Position numbers and translations under genes: made by a program
Shown: piece after piece, positions 11,750 through 23,268 of the stretch
Layout of the letters: every line of letters starts with the position of its first letter
How positions within the stretch are numbered: position 1 is the first letter of the stretch
The notes under the pieces: generated by a model
Told to the model about the DNA's origin: nothing
What the model saw: the letters and a program-made list of their open reading frames with translations, nothing else
Databases searched by the model: none
Source: Stromatinia cepivora
Lineage: Eukaryota > Ascomycota > Leotiomycetes > Helotiales > Sclerotiniaceae
Direction: 5' to 3'
Assembly (NCBI GenBank): GCA_014898415.1
Contig: RCTD01000001.1
Location: 3,410,001 to 3,474,000, forward strand
DNA length: 64,000 nucleotides

Positions 11750-12772
11750 TCAAATCTCCTTCCCCATAGCACTAATATCCTTGACAGCATCTAACTCTCC
11801 TAAAAACCCCTCATATTTCTGTCTAATTAATTTCCACGCGGTGGGCCCTAAAGGAAGTCGAAGTGGCACTTTCTCTCCACGACTAGCTATCATGTAAATA
11901 GTTTCTGCTATTTCAGTAGGCTCGAGCATACCAATACCGCTTTTGATACCCATATTTACCCATTTTTCGAGTGTGCGAGCGGGCATGTCGGAAGCGGTAT
12001 AGGCGGGATGAGGTGCGGTGTGGGCTTTCCCGTGGCCTTCGAAATTGGTTTTAACACCAGAGGGCTCAATTATACAGAAATTAACTTATGAGGAGACAGG
12101 TTAGGTAAAGCTTAAAACTTGGAGAAAATATAAACCTACTATTCCAATCAGGATGCATCTCTCGTGCTACAGACTCAGTCCAACCTTCCACGGCATATTT
12201 ACCGGCATGGTAATAAGCATTACCAGGAAATGAACATAATCCAGCAAGGGAAGAAATCTGGTAAATTACACCTCCTCGATGTTCTTTATGCTGGCGCATT
12301 ATCTCAACGGATTTCATTGTAACTCTTGCAGTGCCGAAGAACAACGTCTCGATTTCTAAATGCGCTTCTTCCTCAGTTGCGGATTCTGTGTCTCCGGAAA
12401 GAGAATAACCAGCATTATTGATAACAACGTCGAGATGGAAAGAATCACCGAAATGCTTCGAGGCTGTAGCAAATGCCTCGTTAACGGAAGTAGGGGAAGT
12501 TACGTCGAGGGCAAGTTTGAGGATATTGGGGTTGGAGTCAGGGAGATAAGAAAGGTCTGAAGGGTTGCGAGCTGTAGCAATCAAGCGCTGATTAGGTTTG
12601 CTGGCAACTAATTCCGAGATAGCGCGACCAATACCAGATGAGCAACCGGTAACTGTTCAGGTAAATAATTAGTTTATTGCTTGTCTGAAGTTATCTTGAT
12701 AATGAAGAGAATCGTACTTAACCAGGTTGCATCGACAGGTAGCTCGTAAGGCTTGGTGTTGACTGGATTCAT
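11750..12772 (-). CDS. Short-chain dehydrogenase/reductase (classical SDR)
   Basis: Exons 12772-12718, 12652-12140 and 12084-11750 give 300 residues. The intron joins restore all expected SDR motifs. The first 65-bp intron falls just before the cofactor loop, giving TGCSSGIG at 20-27. NNAG follows in VINNAGYS, and the catalytic Ser plus YxxxK are in QISSLAG and YHAGK. The 55-bp second intron joins HPDWN to NFCIIEPSGVKTNFEG, where the post-catalytic PG of classical SDRs is normally found (here PSG). The TGxxxGIG fold and the length fit an NAD(P)H-dependent oxidoreductase of the retinol-dehydrogenase/oxidoreductase type common in fungi. The substrate cannot be inferred. No signal peptide is seen, so it is probably cytosolic. 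Confidence 0.88.
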
Positions 12773-13864
12773 CTTGCACCACGTGAGGCGTTCGACAACA
12801 ATTCTTCTAATACTCAAAAATATGATGCTCTGTGAAGCTGTTGGATATTCGACTTTCCAATATGGACGACTTTGGGTATCTTATATTCCTCTCCCCATTA
12901 ACCCTTACGTGGTGTTATATCCAAATATAAATCAATAGTACCGAATCTTCACGTACTATTCCATTTAGCCAAAATCAGTACCCCTATCGCGATCTTCGCT
13001 TCGCGGCGAGCTCAATTAGTTTCCCCGGTCGCAAAGTGGGTTGAGGAAATGAGTGGAGAGGAGTGAGTCAGCCGGTAAATGCTACAGATCCCGGCTTAGC
13101 GATCCCGTGATCTATCTTGGAACTTCTCCAATCACTATACTGCTGCTGTAGAAGTTTTGTTGCATATCTTCAAATTTGAAGTTATTGGTCAATTGAGTGA
13201 GCTGGAAATATTGTTTCAAGTGGTGGGTGGATATGGCTGTGCGCTGCCTAGTGCTCAGACAATACTCGTGAAATTTCCGTTCCAACTTCGACATTGATGA
13301 AGCAGTTGTCAAAAGTCACCTACATAACTTTTATGTCAGACTCGGCTTCGGTTATCGAATTTCGATTCTTTGATTTATAAGCAGTTAACGTGAGTAAATA
13401 AATATCTTTGGATAGAGAGAACTTTGTAGAAAGGATCTTGAGGCAGATCACGCCAGTTCTCAGTCGCTGTAATGTCAAAATCACTGGGCGTTCTCTATCC
13501 TTATTGTGGCTCGTAAGAAAATTACTGGGGCCATGTGGGATCGAGTAGTTATTTAAGAATGAAATCTTAAAGCGTTCAGAAACGTGGATGCTGCATCCTG
13601 TGTGATATCTCAGCGACTGGACTGTCGATATTATCTAGTGGTGTCCTCTAAATAATAGTACGATGTACTATACAAGCAATATTTCCGTGCTTTAACACAT
13701 CTATCACGAATTTGAACGATGATTTTCAGATGAATCAAGTATGCGCAATTCCATTTCCATCTATCCCACTACCCCCAATAACATTCACACAAGCGGTTCC
13801 CCCATCTTCACAACACATCTCAACCAACCCAACCAAAACAAAAAAACCCTAATTGTTAAACTCC
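12773..13864. other. Intergenic region, ~1.1 kb
   Basis: Upstream of the dehydrogenase and downstream of the secreted repeat-protein gene. A minus-strand 66-codon ORF (13112-13312) has no supporting features. The last 120 bases are C/A-rich. No gene is supported. Confidence 0.45.
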
Positions 13865-14815
13865 TCAAAAATGAGATCTTCCAGTCCCCTCAGGCCCAAC
13901 CCCAATAACTGTGGATGTCTTACTTCCAAATGACATCGTCTCGGTCTCGGTCTCGGTCTTGAACTCAAAACTCTTGCTTTTATGTGTTCTAGTGAATTCA
14001 GGGATTTGTGAATGAACGCCAGTTGGTTTAGCATGATCATGTTCGGCGCTAGTACTGGTGGGCTTGACATGGCCACTCTCGTGGACATTAGTTGGTTGAG
14101 CATGGCCGCTTTCGATGGCACGAGCCAATTCTTTATGCCCGGTGGGTTTAGCGTGGCCGGATTCGTGAACCTGGGCGTGTTCTTTGCCTTTGGTACCAGT
14201 GGGTTTGACATGACCAAATTCATGTTCCTTGCCTCCCTTGCCTGATGCCTTAGCATGTCCGCTTTCACGTGTTTTACGATCTTTAGTTTCAGTAGGCTTA
14301 GCATGTCCACTCTGACGAGGTTTTTCATGTTTGTAAACACCAGTTCCAGATGGATGAGCAATTTCTTTGTTTCCACTACCTGTAGGCTTAGCCCTCTGAA
14401 GTTTACTCACAGTACTACCTTTGACAATATCGCCTTCGACAGCCCTTTGGGAGACATGTCCACTTGGCTTTGAGTGGTTACTTTCGTGTGATTTGAATAC
14501 ATGAGAAGTTGGTTTTGGACCGTCGTAAGGTTCGATACCGGTGCCGGAGGGTCGGAAATGATGGGGTCCGGTCTTGCCACCTGTGTGGTGGGTGGTGAAT
14601 TTGGAGTTTTCTTCGCCGGTGCAGGTAGGGATTGGTTTCTTGGGGTTGAAAGAGCCGGTAGGGTGGATTTTGAAGGAGTGCTCGATGGAGCTGGTGGGTT
14701 TGACGTGGACGGATCCGCTGGGATGAATGGTATCGTAGGTCAGAGCGATGGGAGAGGCGGAGATTATAGAGATAAGAAGGGCGGCAGTTGCGCTGGAGAT
14801 CTTGGAGAATTGCAT
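13865..14815 (-). CDS. Secreted His-rich tandem-repeat protein
   Basis: A single-exon ORF of 316 residues. The first ~20 residues (MQFSKISSATAALLISIISA) form a typical signal peptide with a likely cleavage near ISA-SPI. The rest is low complexity, rich in His, Lys, Gly, Thr and Ser. From about residue 165 to 270 there are seven tandem units based on SGHAKPTG, with spacers of variable length; earlier HPSGT and HxKPT blocks look like degenerate copies. Only one Cys is present and there is no GPI-type hydrophobic C-terminus, which argues against a GPI-anchored wall protein. There are few KR/RR sites, so it does not look like a Kex2-processed peptide precursor. Likely a secreted matrix-like or effector-like protein, possibly metal-binding through His. 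Another frame is also open over the repeats, as often happens with repetitive DNA. Confidence 0.65.
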   Translation of the reverse strand: MQFSKISSATAALLISIISASPIALTYDTIHPSGSVHVKPTSSIEHSFKIHPTGSFNPKKPIPTCTGEENSKFTTHHTGGKTGPHHFRPSGTGIEPYDGPKPTSHVFKSHESNHSKPSGHVSQRAVEGDIVKGSTVSKLQRAKPTGSGNKEIAHPSGTGVYKHEKPRQSGHAKPTETKDRKTRESGHAKASGKGGKEHEFGHVKPTGTKGKEHAQVHESGHAKPTGHKELARAIESGHAQPTNVHESGHVKPTSTSAEHDHAKPTGVHSQIPEFTRTHKSKSFEFKTETETETMSFGSKTSTVIGVGPEGTGRSHF

Positions 14816-17062
14816 GATGATAGATGTTTATCTGCGTAACTTTTGGGGTTGAGAAGATGAATGGTTGATTGAGATGGAACGAGAATGCTTGAAGTGAACT
14901 CAAAGTAAGGACCGGCCGATATTGGAGAAGAAAAATTTTAGGAGTGTGATAATTAAAAACCTGAAAGGTAGAAAGCAAAGGTGAATACTGTGTTGGAACC
15001 GATGAAGTAGAAAAGACATATAGGTAGATGATCTTGGCACACACACACATATATACTATGGCACGCAAAAGAGTCTAGACTGGGCCTAGACTTGCAGCAA
15101 GCCACTCATCCTCATCTCATCATTCAGCAGCCTCTAAATCCTCCCTCATTTGCGCCACCAATATCATGACATATTCTTTTCTAGGGAGGCTGTTTAATGC
15201 TTCCCATAAGCTGGTCAGATAAGAGTATTCGATAAGCGAAACAAGGGGATTTAGAAAGTAGGATCGAAAGATTGACCAAAGTATATAAAAAGAATCGGTA
15301 TCGGATTTAAGCAGACCGATTCACCAGAAAATATGAAACTGACCCCTTCAAACCCATAAAACCCATCATGTCACAATAAAAACAAACGTAAAATACCAAT
15401 TATGGAAGGTGGAAAAAATCGAACGGAAATCCAGAATGAATACCAATGAACAATGCATAAAACCAGGGATAATCAGTTCGATCAGGCAGTGCAATTAAAT
15501 CCTTCCACCACAAACTCGAAACAAGCCCAACACGTGCCCCGGTGCTTAACAGCCCTGGATCTTCAGAATACCACCTGCCATCTCATGTAGGAAAAAAGTA
15601 CGGACGATATTATAAGAATTTATAATAAGTTTATTAAATCACTTAATAATATTAACCGAACCGATGGTTATATGATCACGTGATATATTAATAATATAAT
15701 TTAATATTATTAAATTTTATTATTATACAAAATCTTGATCATATATCATATTAGAATGATTTATAATGGAATAGAATGTGATGGAAGCATGTAGAACTTT
15801 CTTATTTCTAAGGTTAAATATTACTGGTTATTATTTCATTTCATTATATAAAATGATTCTATAAGATTCGATTTAAATCGATCTTATTTATAATCATAGA
15901 ATATTATAGAATTTCATAGAATCTTATCAAATACTATAAATAAGAAGATTTTCTTCAAAGAATTCTTCTGAAAAACAAGCAAAATAAATTCAATATTCAA
16001 TACACTCATATTTTGACTTCAACCATTATATATTCGATTACCCTTTTAAGCTATATAACTAAGTCTTCCACTATAATAATAGTGAATAGTATTATTATTA
16101 TATTATTCATTATTATTAACCAATCAACCTCCTCCAAGAGATATAATCTAATCGTGACGGAAGGCCTGGCATAGCCTACAAGAAGGAAGAAACGAACACC
16201 AGTGGAAGCCCTTGGGATATACCAAGCTTTGCGGGAGGATCGGAGAAATGCTTAATTATTGGTCGGTGAAATTAGTGCTTGCGCGTCTTTCTGACATCTC
16301 GGAATTTAATTGTAGAATAAGCTGGGGAAGTTATTCAGGATCTGAAAGTTTTTATCCAGACGCTGACATGCACACTTCAGCACAACACAACTTGAAACTG
16401 ATATATCCTCAGATCTATTCAAGAATTTTCAACATTTCCCGCGCACAAATTCACAAATTCACATATCAGTATGACGCAACGAAAGGCATAATGTTTAAAA
16501 GAGGAAGACATTAGGTTCGTCACCTTGACTTACCAGGCGAAAATAAGACATTCAAACGCAGAGTAAAAAAATCCTCTACGTCTCAGCGAATGATGAGTAT
16601 ATTTTGGGCACCAGGAAGAGACTTCAATGATTGAAACACAGCCAAACGATAGCTCAAAGTACTGTGGTATTCATACCGTTAAGCGAAGGATATCATCTCC
16701 AGTTTCAAAACTACGAAGCAGCTGCTGGTGAGACCGATCAAACTTGACCGGTTAGGAAATTAACTATTAAAATTCGCTGTGCGTTTCAACTGGTATCTTC
16801 TTCGGTCGCGCAGCAGAATACATACAAAGCAGTAATCCCTCACCTGCACCAGCTGGCCACAAATACTAAAAATGCCATATATTCTCCACCCATATTCCTA
16901 TCCCATCATATCATATCTTCACGCCAATAAATACCAATGCAAAAAATGCATCAACAAACACTCGGAATGCCCGTGAACCCACCCCATGAAATGGGCCAAC
17001 TATCTTAAACCATCTTGCACCAATTACAGTCGAAATCGCTAAATGCATCATAATCATATATC
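14816..17062. other. Long intergenic region with AT-rich island
   Basis: About 2.2 kb between the secreted repeat gene and the septin-like gene. The middle (about 15600-16130) is very AT-rich with imperfect palindromes and is listed separately. Short ORFs at 16212-16514 (plus) and 16911-17111 (minus) have no domain evidence. Confidence 0.5.
15600..16130. repeat. AT-rich island with palindromes, possible degenerate mobile element
   Basis: A run of ~530 bp consisting mostly of A and T, in sharp contrast to both flanks. It contains inverted-repeat tracts: around 15690-15715 (TAATAATATAA facing TTAATATTATTA) and an imperfect ~45-bp palindrome centred on TTTAAA at about 15873. Its edges are abrupt. 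It could be a relic of a small transposon or solo LTR mutated by RIP (C-to-T change in repeats, known in Pezizomycotina), or simply an AT-rich spacer. No coding potential. Confidence 0.4.
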
Positions 17063-19366
17063 TCATCTCCATTCCACAAATCTTTGGATACCAATCCAAT
17101 CTAATCCCCATATGCTGGCTCCACTAGGTTGCCAATTGCGGTTGATCCAAAATGCTAAGCCACCAATGATACCAAAACTGCTTACTATTTGAAGGGCGAC
17201 GATGCCGCGCCGTTTCATGTCTTCATTGAATTCCAGAATCCCAAGAGGATCGTGCGTGTTCAAAATCGAGCCAGAAGACGTTGTTCGAGAATATGTTCCT
17301 CGCTTAATCACAGCTCCAGCATCGTAAGATCGTTGAGGTTGATGTGCTTGAGAGATTGGAACGAGTGTACCGTCCTGTACGCATTCCCCTAGTCTTTCTG
17401 TCAACCATACTGCCCTCTCACTTCGCGCTAAAGTCTCAAATCTAGCACGCTCATTTTGAAGACTCCTTTGTAAGTCAGTGGCCCATTTCGAAAGTCGCAC
17501 TTGTGCAAGCTTCTCTTCACGTTGAGTATGATCTGTTATACGAGCCAACGCGTAAGATGTTGTAGCACCAACAGGAGCAGTAAGTACTTGTGAGGTGGAT
17601 GACGACATCATTGATTGCGCCAGAGGTCGATATAGACTTTGTGGTTTCTGCACGGTTGGATTATTTCGCCATTGTACAAATTTTTTCGCGGCAGAATTTC
17701 TGAGCCATGCTATGCTATCTGGCTCGAATAGTTGATCGACAAGAGCTGTGAGTTCCGATTGAACCAATGGTTGAATGTAGTCCGAGCTCATGAGAAGACT
17801 TGCATCCATGGTCTCATGATCCTTCGACAACATAGTGGAAATTGCATAAGGCGCAGCTGGTTGAGAGGAATGTAGAGCATCATCAAAAGACAGTCCGAAG
17901 AGAAATGGTCGTATATTGGCCGCTTGAAGCTCGCCCAATACATGTCTTTTGACGCTAGCCAGATCCTCCAGAGACAGAACTTCTGATCGTGCTATGAGAG
18001 GGATAACATTTGTCATGGGGGATATGCGTCTTAGGTATTCAATATCAACAGGTTTGATTCCTAATTATGAATTAGTTGCTTGCTTACATGATTTTATAGA
18101 GACTTACGATTTATGATGATGTAGAATACAACATCTACTTGAGAGCCACCATTTCCACCAAGTAAATGTATCATATCAGAATCGGTCATCCCATCTTTAG
18201 ATTCGACCTTTTGAAACTGAGATTCGATATAATCGACAACTGGAGAAATCGCTTCTAGACACTGGAATAATTAGCTAATAGTAAGATCATAATAAAGCGA
18301 AGCTCACAGAAGTCTTGTTGCCATAACCAGGAGTATCAACAAAGCATAGATTCCTTTCAAGAACCGAATCACCCATGCTCTTTCTTCGACGTAAGACCTT
18401 GCTTTCGTCAACCTCTGACCACCAACTAGGATATGCCTTCGTGCTAGCATATATCTCCGTGATCCGAGTTGTGCTCTGCATATCACCCCCTCCATATCTA
18501 GCTTTATATTTGGAATGCCGCCGTTTCTCGGAGACCCGTGCTGGTGTAGTAGACAGGGGATCGACATGTACAATATCTTCGCATACTTGTACGATAGCTT
18601 TGATTAAAGATGTCTTGCCCACACCTTATGAATATTAGAACAGCAATTTGCGATGGAAGAAGGTGTACTCACCTGAATCTCCAGCAATTAGGACCTTCAG
18701 CCTCCCCATGTTCTTTCCCTTCTCCGTAAATGGCCGCCTACTAGGCATTTTTATACTTGGCATAACCAGTTGAGGGGCAGAGCCACTATCCACCATCGCC
18801 GGTACATCATTTTCGTCTTCTTCGCCAGATAGAATAGCCTGGCTTGATATTTCGTCATTCAATGATTCTGTGTCCGAAATCCTCGAACCAGGACTGCTAA
18901 TAATAGAACATGCAGCCGCAGAATATACAGACATAGGAGTATAAGGTCTGGAAGCTTCGGTAGTGGAAGGGCGGACCGGAGACGTGGTTCCACTAACATC
19001 GTATGATGGTTTTCGGGAACGAGACCTCGAATCTCCTACAGACTGTAATTTCTCTGCCAAATTCTTCTTGAATTTCTCCCTAGCTTTGTCATATTTTCCA
19101 TCTTCATCACCGCTACCTTCAGAGAAAGAGCTAATTGTTGTTTCAATACTCTCCACACCGTATGTACTATTCTTCACAGAATCCCTTGGTTTTAAAGGAA
19201 AACGAATAGGCTGAGCTTCTCCGGATTCTAATGTTTTCTCATCTGCAAGAAAGTAGCTCATCTGCGGAGCTTGCGTTCTTGTTGCAAGTGGTGTTAAGTC
19301 GTTATCATTAATACTCGTACTCCGAGATCTCCCCAAGTAAGCATCGTCGCCTGGTAAAGGGCGCAT
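17063..19366 (-). CDS. Septin-like GTPase with C-terminal membrane segment
   Basis: Exons 19366-18673, 18624-18308, 18261-18108 and 18060-17063 give 720 residues; all three introns are 46-48 bp. A ~220-residue Ser-rich N-terminal region precedes a septin-type G domain. The P-loop GDSGVGKTS is split by intron 1, and the switch-II motif is FVDTPGYGN. The usual G4 motif (AKxD) appears as the degenerate ARSE in VIPLIARSEVLS. A hydrophobic segment near the C-terminus (IVALQIVSSFGIIGGLAFWI) could be a tail anchor. The protein resembles the divergent septin-like group found in filamentous ascomycetes rather than core septins, and it lacks an obvious C-terminal coiled coil. Weak G4 suggests altered nucleotide specificity. 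Membrane or cortex association is inferred. Confidence 0.8.
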
Positions 19367-20197
19367 TTTGATTGTTGATAAGGGATCGATAATGGTAAAA
19401 GCGGGGAAATAGGTTTATATCATTCTTTAAATGTTCTTGTATAGTAGTAATTTAATTTCTTCAAAGATGAAGATATTCAGACACTCCCTTTATTGAAACT
19501 TGAAGTTGTCTCGTAATACGGTCTAAGGTATGTAGCATATGGTACCCCGCCGCGTGATATTGAATGTTATTCAGTCATTGAGGCATACCGAGTAGAGGAG
19601 TCGATTAGCGGTGAAATCTTATCTCCGAAACTAAGATACCGGCATTAGTGTCAAAATCTGTCAAAGCACTCCAGCTCCCTGGGCATCAATGGAGGGAGGA
19701 GAGGATAAGATAAGGCATCAATTTATTAAGCGCCTTCATTGAATTTAAGCGCCTTATTTAGCTTTAATTTAGCTTAATTTATCCAAAAATGAATGGTAAA
19801 TAAGGACTAAGCTAGATTTAGTTACTTTATCAACCATTCTTGTCATTGTATCACCCATACATATATGATAATTGGAAGCATTTTCCGACGATCCTTTTCG
19901 AATAAATTAATCCCTACCAAATATTACTCCGTTTTTTCTTTCCAGTGGAAAGGATCTCCAGTTTAAATACAATCAATCAAAACGGCTTCCCACGGGTCGA
20001 AAGACGCGTTGTCGATCCTAGATCAACTTTGCACCCCCGCCTCCATTTTGTTCAATTCACGATATACAACCCTCAGAAGATCTTCGATAAAGCCTCCTTA
20101 TACATTTCCTCCATCTCCAACAGCGCAGCGACTTCTTCACTCTCTGCCAAGTTTCATCAGCGTCCACAACCTCGACACCGAACACAATATACACGAA
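19367..20197. promoter_or_regulatory. Divergent promoter region (septin-like / CDK)
   Basis: An 831-bp divergent spacer. It includes the CDK leader, which is pyrimidine-rich from about 20050 on. A repeated AATTTAAGCGCCTT/TTTAGCTTAATTTA block occurs near 19730-19790. No gene is supported. Confidence 0.4.
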
Positions 20198-21308
20198 ATG
20201 GACAACAAGAGACACCCCAGTTCGTTCCAGCAGCTGGAGAAGCTGGGAGAGGGTACATATGCTACTGTGAGTACAGAAGGGAATCCTGAGATTCAGGTTC
20301 TGCAGCACGACTTGTTCCCGAGAAATTATTCCAATATGGGCTGTTTCTGCAGCGCATTCGTATATGTTTCTCGAAACTGACTCATACAAGGTTTTTAAAG
20401 GTAGAAATAGACAGACAGGTGAACTTGTTGCTTTAAAAGAAATCCACCTCGATTCCGAAGAAGGCACACCATCGACTGCGATTAGAGAAATCTCGTTGAT
20501 GAAAGAGTTGAAGCACGAGAATATCGTCAGCTTACACGATGTCATACATACCGAGAACAAACTCATGCTGGTCTTCGAACATATGGACAAAGATTTGAAG
20601 AAATATATGGATACATCAGGAGACCGGGGAGCGTTACCACCTCCTACAATCAAGTCATTCATGCATCAACTTCTTAAAGGAATCGACTTTTGCCATCAAA
20701 ATAGAGTCCTTCACAGGGATTTGAAGCCTCAGAATCTCCTCATCAACATGAAGGGCCAACTTAAACTTGCAGATTTTGGTCTCGCGCGTGCATTTGGTAT
20801 TCCTGTCAATACTTTCTCCAACGAGGTTGTTACTTTATGGTACCGAGCCCCAGATGTTCTCCTTGGAAGTCGAACCTACAATACCAGCATCGACATCTGG
20901 TCTGCGGGATGCATTATGGCAGAGATGTATACTGGACGACCATTGTTCCCTGGTACAACCAATGAGGATCAATTGGTGCGGATTTTTCGGATCATGGGTA
21001 CACCTTCTGAGCGAACATGGCCTGGAATCTCTCAATTCACCGAGTACAAGTCAAACTTTCAGATGTATGCAACTCAAGATCTACGAGTCATCTTGCCTCA
21101 AATTGATGCGGTTGGTATCGACCTTCTTCAGAGAATGTTGCAATTGAGACCAGAATTGCGAATCAGTGCACATGATGCTTTGAGCCATCCATGGTTCAAC
21201 GATCTCCCAGGAGCAATGAGACGTCCACAAGTACAACAGGGACAGATGCCGATGCAGAGGGGATATGCACCACAAGAAGTAACACAGGGAGGTTACCAGC
21301 AGTATTGA
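20198..21308 (+). CDS. Pho85-like cyclin-dependent kinase
   Basis: Two exons, 20198-20266 and 20391-21308, encode 328 residues. The 124-bp intron falls inside the glycine loop ([11 protein letters not shown]). All kinase landmarks are present: GEGTYATV at 17-24, Lys39 in VALKE, a perfect PSTAIRE helix at 50-56, [11 protein letters not shown], and WYRAPD in place of the more common APE. The Gln/Met-rich tail ([13 protein letters not shown]) is typical of fungal Pho85/PhoA-type kinases. In yeast and Aspergillus this kinase, with Pho80-type cyclins, controls phosphate sensing, glycogen and morphogenesis. Conservation supports an active enzyme acting in nucleus and cytoplasm. ATG 20198 gives the usual short N-terminus; upstream in-frame codons lack similarity. 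Confidence 0.93.
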
Positions 21309-22157
21309 TAGATTTCTTTTGGCATTGCGGATTTATGATACCTCCTATCATTAAGGAAAGGCGTTAGACAGGATGGCATGGAGAGAGACTTGGGTGCGTG
21401 CGTTTGATAGGTGGTTATGACCCATGATAATGAATTTCTTTTGCCTTCGAATGCATGCTATATCTATATACTGAGTCCGTCTCCATACCATAGAACATGC
21501 TTTCCACATTATGCTACCTCCGCTCTGTGCCCACAGGCTCGTATCCGACACTTATGTTGCATATCTGAAGTCTGGGCTGTGCAAACTTGTTGCCACTTCA
21601 TGTTTCTTGGCTCAGCAATGCCTCTCCGAATTATATAGCCCCGTGCGCAACTTGAATTTGGCCTCTTACAATTAAACAAACATGCAACGACGGGATAAAG
21701 CAACCTCGAAAATTAATGTACGGGATCAGATCCTCGATTCGAATATGGAAGTGAAATTTTGGTTCAAAGCAATGATTTATTTTCAAATATATCCATCCAA
21801 TCCAATCGAAATAAGAGGTTCTTGCTGATTTTCAGTTACATAGAACAAAGGTACAATTCGCATCGTTGAGTTTCTGCGTTGTTAGAGTTTGTGCTACTAG
21901 TGATACAACTCGGCACAAATCTCGATATTCGGGTGGAAACCTTCATGGAACAAATTACGGTACATTTGATAACCTAATACTGATTAAAAAAATTCAAATG
22001 GGTATCTTCTAGTACCTACACAAACACAAGCCATGGAGTGCGTACAATCTGATCCATACTAGACAAGAACCTGCAATATACACTTCACTTCCGCTGATTG
22101 ACCTGCAGGTCAAAGCGAAATGATGTCCGGCAGGTACAATTTTGCTTCCGATCACTC
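21309..22157. other. Convergent intergenic region
   Basis: 3' UTR of the CDK, then ~700 bp without a credible ORF, ending at the decayed metallopeptidase gene on the other strand. Confidence 0.45.
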
Positions 22158-23268
22158 TCATAGTGACCAGAAAGGTTTTCTGGCGAGTCTTTTTCTGATT
22201 CTACGATTAATCGGTGGCGTTGGTCGGGTAATGAATTCAAGCCTTCCATTAGTTGCTCTTGTGGCATCCTGAGCCAGACGAATGTTCCGCTTGTTAAGTA
22301 GAGCCAGCATTCCAAGATATGCTGAGAGTTTCCAGTCAGTTATACTTAAGCTGAGCTAGTCTTACTGGGCATAGCACCTACCATACGAGTCTGCTGTATC
22401 TAAAGCCTCTTTGGCGTCAACTTGAATGATTTCATCCCATCCGAAAGGCTCGTCTCCGTCCCCTGGAGATATATCTTACAGTTGTCATTCTTAGAGGGCA
22501 AGAAAAATCCGAAGTTGGTTACCTACTTGCAACTTGTTGTCAAGTGACAAAGCTATCACCACAATAATTAGTTTTTCGTGAAGAAATGTCAGGAAAGACT
22601 TGCTTGCCTCATGAAATATCGTGATACTAAGCAGATAGCTCAGATCATTTACGGTTGTTGGATCTGAACCTGCTGTATCCGGGACGTCTTTTTGGATAGG
22701 TATTTCGTTCAGCAAGGCTGGCCGAGCCGCGAATGAGGTATTGCATATCTATCATACATCAGTGTGCATACGAAGTGGCCGAATTGCTCCACAAACAGTA
22801 ATAGTTTCCCTATTAGGGTTTTAATCGTTGTCTGAGTGCTTGGCGTTTTTGGGTTTATGTGTCTGTCCTAGCGTTTTCGCGTCTGGGTCTTGACAACCCA
22901 TTGATCCAATTTTTCGGGGAATCTGATTCCCAGAATCCCACCACGTTTGTAATTCGAAAGGTTTCTTGGAGTTTTTTGATTTTTTTGGCGGCATCTTAAA
23001 GGTCAGGCAAGGGCGCCCATCGCTTTCCCTGTCCAGCAGAATCGTTGTCGCAGTAAATCCGAACATCGGACCCCCTGCACTTGGATGTGGCCGTCATTCC
23101 GGCGATAGTATCGAATGCGCCTGTAAATTATTGTTATCTTTGTCTCTTCAGAAGCATGGGATGCTTACCGGCTGTATTCGACTTATCTACCATGAAAAGC
23201 CGTCTGAAAGCAGTTGCCGTAATTTGATCATCATCGTTTCTTAGTCTGGAGCTCCCTTCCGAAGCCAT
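22158..23268 (-). pseudogene. Decayed secreted metallopeptidase-like gene
   Basis: Reading the minus strand from ATG 23268, blocks typical of a fungal secreted metalloprotease-like family (lysine-specific metallo-endopeptidase/deuterolysin-like) appear in order: VRIYCDNDSAGQGKRW, GCQDPDAKTLGQTH, ETIT|ICNTSFAARPALLNE, the zinc-helix position, PFGWDEIIQVDAKEAL and ADSYAYLGMLALL. Several introns can be placed with good splice sites, for example 22749-22796 and one joining DSY to AYLG. The gene seems broken. The frame shifts by one base near 22995 and there is an in-frame TAA at 22821-22823. The expected HExxH reads HEASK (22613-22599), losing the second zinc His. No signal peptide is visible in the first exon. 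The family assignment rests on motif order recognised by eye. Confidence 0.55.

Noticed and set aside
13849..14376. Second open frame across the SGHAKPTG repeats
   Set aside because: A repetitive-DNA shadow; the alternative frame has the signal peptide and the regular repeat unit.
16911..17111. 66-codon minus-strand ORF with a hydrophobic stretch after the septin-like gene
   Set aside because: Considered as an alternative C-terminus, but an in-frame stop precedes its ATG and no intron links it; the septin-like frame ends naturally.
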